From an uncultured Ruminococcus sp. (GTDB lineage Bacteria; Bacillota; Clostridia; Oscillospirales; Ruminococcaceae): a DNA stretch of 64,000 nucleotides. The notes beneath the pieces were generated by a model, which saw only the letters and a list, made by a program, of their open reading frames with translations, did no database searches and was not told where the DNA came from. A program made the position numbers and the translations under genes. Location of the stretch: positions 1-64,000 of the forward strand of contig ONAI01000006.1 in the NCBI GenBank assembly GCA_900315755.1. The letters are read 5' to 3'. Shown here piece after piece: positions 61,876-64,000 of this stretch (within the stretch, counting starts at the first letter, position 1; each line of letters begins with the position of its first letter).

Positions 61876-63133
61876 TTTATTGCCGCAAACGCTCCTTCGA
61901 GAGCATCAATGAGATCATCAATGTACTCTGTTCCGATAGAAAGACGTATCGTATTCGGCTTGATGCCCTGCTCTGCAAGCTCAGCCTCTGTAAGCTGTGA
62001 ATGTGTTGTCGAAGCCGGATGTATAACAAGAGATTTAACGTCCGCAACGTTTGCAAGGAGCGAGAATATCTCAAGATTATCTATGAACTTCTTTGCGTCG
62101 TCCTCTGTACCTTTAATGTCAAATGTAAAGATACTGCCGCCGCCGTTCGGGAAGTATTTCTTATAGACCTCATGGCTCGGCTCGCTGCTTACGGACGGAT
62201 GATGTACCGCCTCGACCTGCGGATGATTTGCGAGATATTCAACTATCTTCTTAGCATTTGAGGTGTGACGCTCAACGCGGAGAGAAAGTGTTTCAAGTCC
62301 CTGAAGGAAGATAAAAGCATGGAACGGTGAAAGAGTTGCACCTGTATCTCTGAGAAGGATAGCACGGATATATGTTACAAAAGCTGCCGGGCCTACCGCT
62401 GCCGTAAAGCTTACGCCGTGGTAGCTTGGATTAGGCTCTGATACCCACGGATAGCGTCCGGACTTCGCCCAGTCGAAATTGCCGCTGTCAATGATAACGC
62501 CGCCGATAGCAGTTCCGTGACCGCCAATGAATTTAGTTGCCGAATGTACAACAATATCAGCACCGTATTCGATAGGACGTACAAGGCAAGCGGGATATTG
62601 TGCTTGTGAGCGATATTCGCTATCTTTTCAATATCAATAGCATTCGAGTTGGGATTACCAAGTGTTTCGATGTAGAGTGCCTTTGTATTTTCATCAATAG
62701 CAGCTTCAAATGATGATTCATCCTCAGGATCTGCGAACTTAGTAGTAATGCCGTAAAGTGGAAGAGTATGCGCGAGAAGGTTGTAAGTACCGCCGTAGAT
62801 AGTCTTTGATGCTACGATGTTCTCCCCTGCCTTTGCAAGCGCCTGTATAGTGTATGTTATAGCAGCTGCTCCGGAAGCTGTTGCAAGTGCAGCAACTCCG
62901 CCTTCAAGTGCTGCGATACGCTTCTCGAAAACATCCTGAGTAGAATTGGTAAGTCTTCCGTAGATATTGCCTGCATCCCTGAGTCCGAAGCGGTCAGCAG
63001 CGTGTTGTGAATCACGGAACACATATGAAGTAGTCGCATATATCGGTACTGCTCTTGCATCTGTTGCAGGATCAGCCTGTTCCTGTCCTACGTGAAGCTG
63101 TAAAGTCTCGAAATGTAATTTATTATTAGCCAT
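61872..63133 (-). pseudogene. metY: O-acetylhomoserine sulfhydrylase pseudogene (28-bp deletion)
   Basis: The reading is normal from [20 protein letters not shown] to [12 protein letters not shown], then the frame breaks at about 62586. In the shifted frame the protein continues [20 protein letters not shown] and runs undamaged to ..IDALEGAFAAIK. Between PL and LVRP the family has IVDNTFATPY, about ten residues including the Asp that holds the PLP ring nitrogen; here two bases remain instead of about thirty. So roughly 28 bp are gone, the frame is lost and the cofactor Asp is missing. The enzyme would make homocysteine from O-acetylhomoserine and sulfide. AGGAGG precedes the ATG. Confidence 0.92.
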
Positions 63134-63205
63134 TGTAATTTCCTCCTGAAAAATAAAAATTTGTATTCATAATGATTCTTAATGATTTATTCGCACTGAA
63201 AAATG

Positions 63206-63277
63206 TCAGATACATCGCCGACCGCACATTCGGTCTTTTGCGATCAATACCGAACGAAGCCGGCACAGATTGTTCAT
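63206..63277 (-). CDS. Putative 23-residue cysteine-containing leader peptide before metY
   Basis: A short minus-strand frame encodes MNNLCRLRSVLIAKDRMCGR followed by RCI; a TTG three codons earlier has GGGGCGG at good spacing. It lies between the metY promoter and metY and holds three cysteines, two near the end. It shares the MNN opening and the Arg-Cys ending with the leader at 26388, and MNN also occurs in the leader at 29684. Translation is unproven. Confidence 0.45.
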   Translation of the reverse strand: MNNLCRLRSVLIAKDRMCGRRCI

Positions 63278-63317
63278 TTTTTTCAAGTTTACCGCCCCTT
63301 TCGTTTGGTATGTCTAT

Positions 63318-63346
63318 ATTATACATCGGTTTTATATATAAGTCAA
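63318..63346 (-). promoter_or_regulatory. Promoter of metY
   Basis: Minus strand TTGACT (63341-63346), 17 bp, TATAAT (63318-63323). I looked for a SAM or other sulfur riboswitch in the 180-nt leader and saw none. Confidence 0.8.
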
Positions 63347-63385
63347 CTACATAAAATCAATATTCAGTTATAGTCTCAGCATATA

Positions 63386-63418
63386 ACAAAAAACTTCGCA
63401 GAAACATTCTCTGCGAAG
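63386..63418 (-). terminator. Terminator of the HAD phosphatase gene
   Basis: Minus strand CTTCGCAGA (63410-63418) pairs with TCTGCGAAG (63394-63402), followed by TTTTTTGT. Confidence 0.9.
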
Positions 63419-63424
63419 CCTTTA

Positions 63425-63997
63425 TCAGCTTGTTTTCAATCGCCTTATGCGTCCTTTTCTCACTATGTATACTTTCTCGGAAATGTCCATGATAGCCTTG
63501 TCGTTATAGGAATCCGTAAACAGACAGTCTATCTTCCTGTCGCCGTATAACTTCTTATAGCGTCTTAGCTTATTCTCTCCGAAATTGAAATAAGTCATCT
63601 CCTTTTTATCGGGATCGACCTCTGTGCATATTATGTTTCTGGTATTGAGCCTTTCCTGTATGCCATGCACAAGAAAGCTCGGACTTGCTGTCATTATGAC
63701 ATCATCGCGCTTTATCAAGCCAAGTATCCTCTTATTGAGCTTATGTTCATTCTTTGCCCAGAATTCCACTATCATTCTGAATGTCTCGCGCTTATCCTTT
63801 ATCATTACCTTTAGGAAATCATTGATCGTTTTTTCAAGCTTCACCTTATCCACAAGGCAAAGCTTATACTTCACAAGACATATGAATATCGTCGGAAGAT
63901 AAAGTATTATCCGCCGGTTCTTCCTTATCATGAAAATCGAAAAATCTATCGAACTCTCACCGTGGTAGATCGTATTATCGAAGTCAAAAACCTTCAT
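63425..63997 (-). CDS. HAD-superfamily (IB) phosphatase
   Basis: 190 residues. Motif I is VFDFDNTIYHGES (nucleophile and acid Asp), motif II TASPSF, a Lys in motif III and motif IV TDSYNDKAIM. A short hydrophobic cap segment (RIILYLPTIFICLVKYKLCL) makes it resemble the SerB/phosphatidylglycerophosphatase-like branch of subclass IB. Substrate unknown. The start lies 3 bp from the window edge, so the upstream region cannot be seen. Confidence 0.88.
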   Translation of the reverse strand: MKVFDFDNTIYHGESSIDFSIFMIRKNRRIILYLPTIFICLVKYKLCLVDKVKLEKTINDFLKVMIKDKRETFRMIVEFWAKNEHKLNKRILGLIKRDDVIMTASPSFLVHGIQERLNTRNIICTEVDPDKKEMTYFNFGENKLRRYKKLYGDRKIDCLFTDSYNDKAIMDISEKVYIVRKGRIRRLKTS

Positions 63998-64000
63998 TTA

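Noticed and set aside
62560..62620. Programmed frameshift in metY
   Set aside because: About ten conserved residues, including the PLP-binding Asp, are missing at the junction, so frameshifting could not restore a working enzyme.
63134..63317. SAM (S-box) riboswitch before metY
   Set aside because: The expected conserved blocks of the S-box core are not present; a short cysteine-containing frame is found instead.
1..64000. tRNA, rRNA, prophage or intact insertion sequence
   Set aside because: I looked for conserved tRNA and rRNA cores, transposase motifs and phage structural genes by eye and found none.

Overview
The window looks like chromosomal DNA of an anaerobic, spore-lineage Firmicute close to Ruminococcus (Oscillospiraceae). 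Supporting features are two dockerin-bearing glycoside hydrolases plus a decayed third one (cellulosome-type secretion), a SpoVT-type regulator at the left edge, the SCIFF peptide and its radical SAM maturase, a T-box-controlled trp operon, ferredoxin-dependent 2-oxoacid metabolism, a Re-type citrate synthase, and many promoters of the form TTGACA-N17-TATAAT. No rRNA, tRNA, CRISPR array, prophage or intact insertion sequence was seen. Taxonomy is inferred from gene content only.

Layout. (a) 0-7 kb, mostly minus strand: SpoVT-type regulator, a lipoprotein, then sugar-nucleotide and surface-polysaccharide genes (galE, rfbB, rfbA, undecaprenyl-phosphate sugar transferase). This block is decaying: a UDP-sugar pyrophosphorylase pseudogene carries two frame-breaking lesions and only the tail of a UDP-glucose dehydrogenase remains. 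(b) 7-10 kb: a nitroreductase beside the tail of a second one, a dead lamin-tail/dockerin gene and a CarD-like regulator behind a terminator-like leader. (c) 10-15 kb: a zinc-ribbon membrane protein overlapping a 1287-residue exported protein of unknown function. (d) 15-26 kb: two c-di-GMP genes, Re-citrate synthase with its GntR regulator and a likely operator, a secreted lipase-like protein, and an ABC exporter behind a TetR-like operator.

(e) 26-40 kb is the most coherent and interesting block. It holds a TauABC-type transporter with a cysteine-pair-rich lipoprotein; a methyltransferase, cystathionine gamma-synthase/lyase and cysteine synthase operon behind a leader ORF with CCC and CC codons followed by a terminator; a LysR regulator; a four-subunit 2-oxoacid:ferredoxin oxidoreductase; a PaaK-like acyl-CoA ligase; a methionine/kynurenine-type aminotransferase; and luxS. 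Three promoters (transporter, oxidoreductase, ligase) share an identical architecture: an inverted repeat TAT-N8-ATA, then 10 bp, then TTGGAC-N18-TATAAT. I infer one sulfur-responsive regulon. Ligase, oxidoreductase and aminotransferase together could turn a carboxylic acid into an amino acid by reductive carboxylation; the sulfur context makes 3-methylthiopropionate to methionine a specific testable option beside the classical branched-chain or phenylacetate substrates.

(f) 40-52 kb: sortase, an ABC ATPase remnant, a cytosolic leucine-rich-repeat protein between zinc ribbons, dockerin-GH16 and GH95-dockerin enzymes, an acyltransferase, DAHP synthase, a cation diffusion facilitator and a DinB-like protein. 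(g) 52-64 kb, minus strand: SCIFF and its maturase, trpEGDCFBA with a Trp T-box, a C39-like cysteine-protease-fold protein, an O-acetylhomoserine sulfhydrylase pseudogene with a cysteine-containing leader ORF, and a HAD phosphatase.

Several genes are broken (UDP-sugar pyrophosphorylase, ugd tail, nitroreductase tail, lamin-tail/dockerin, ABC ATPase piece, metY), so this genome appears to be losing functions by small indels and internal deletions.
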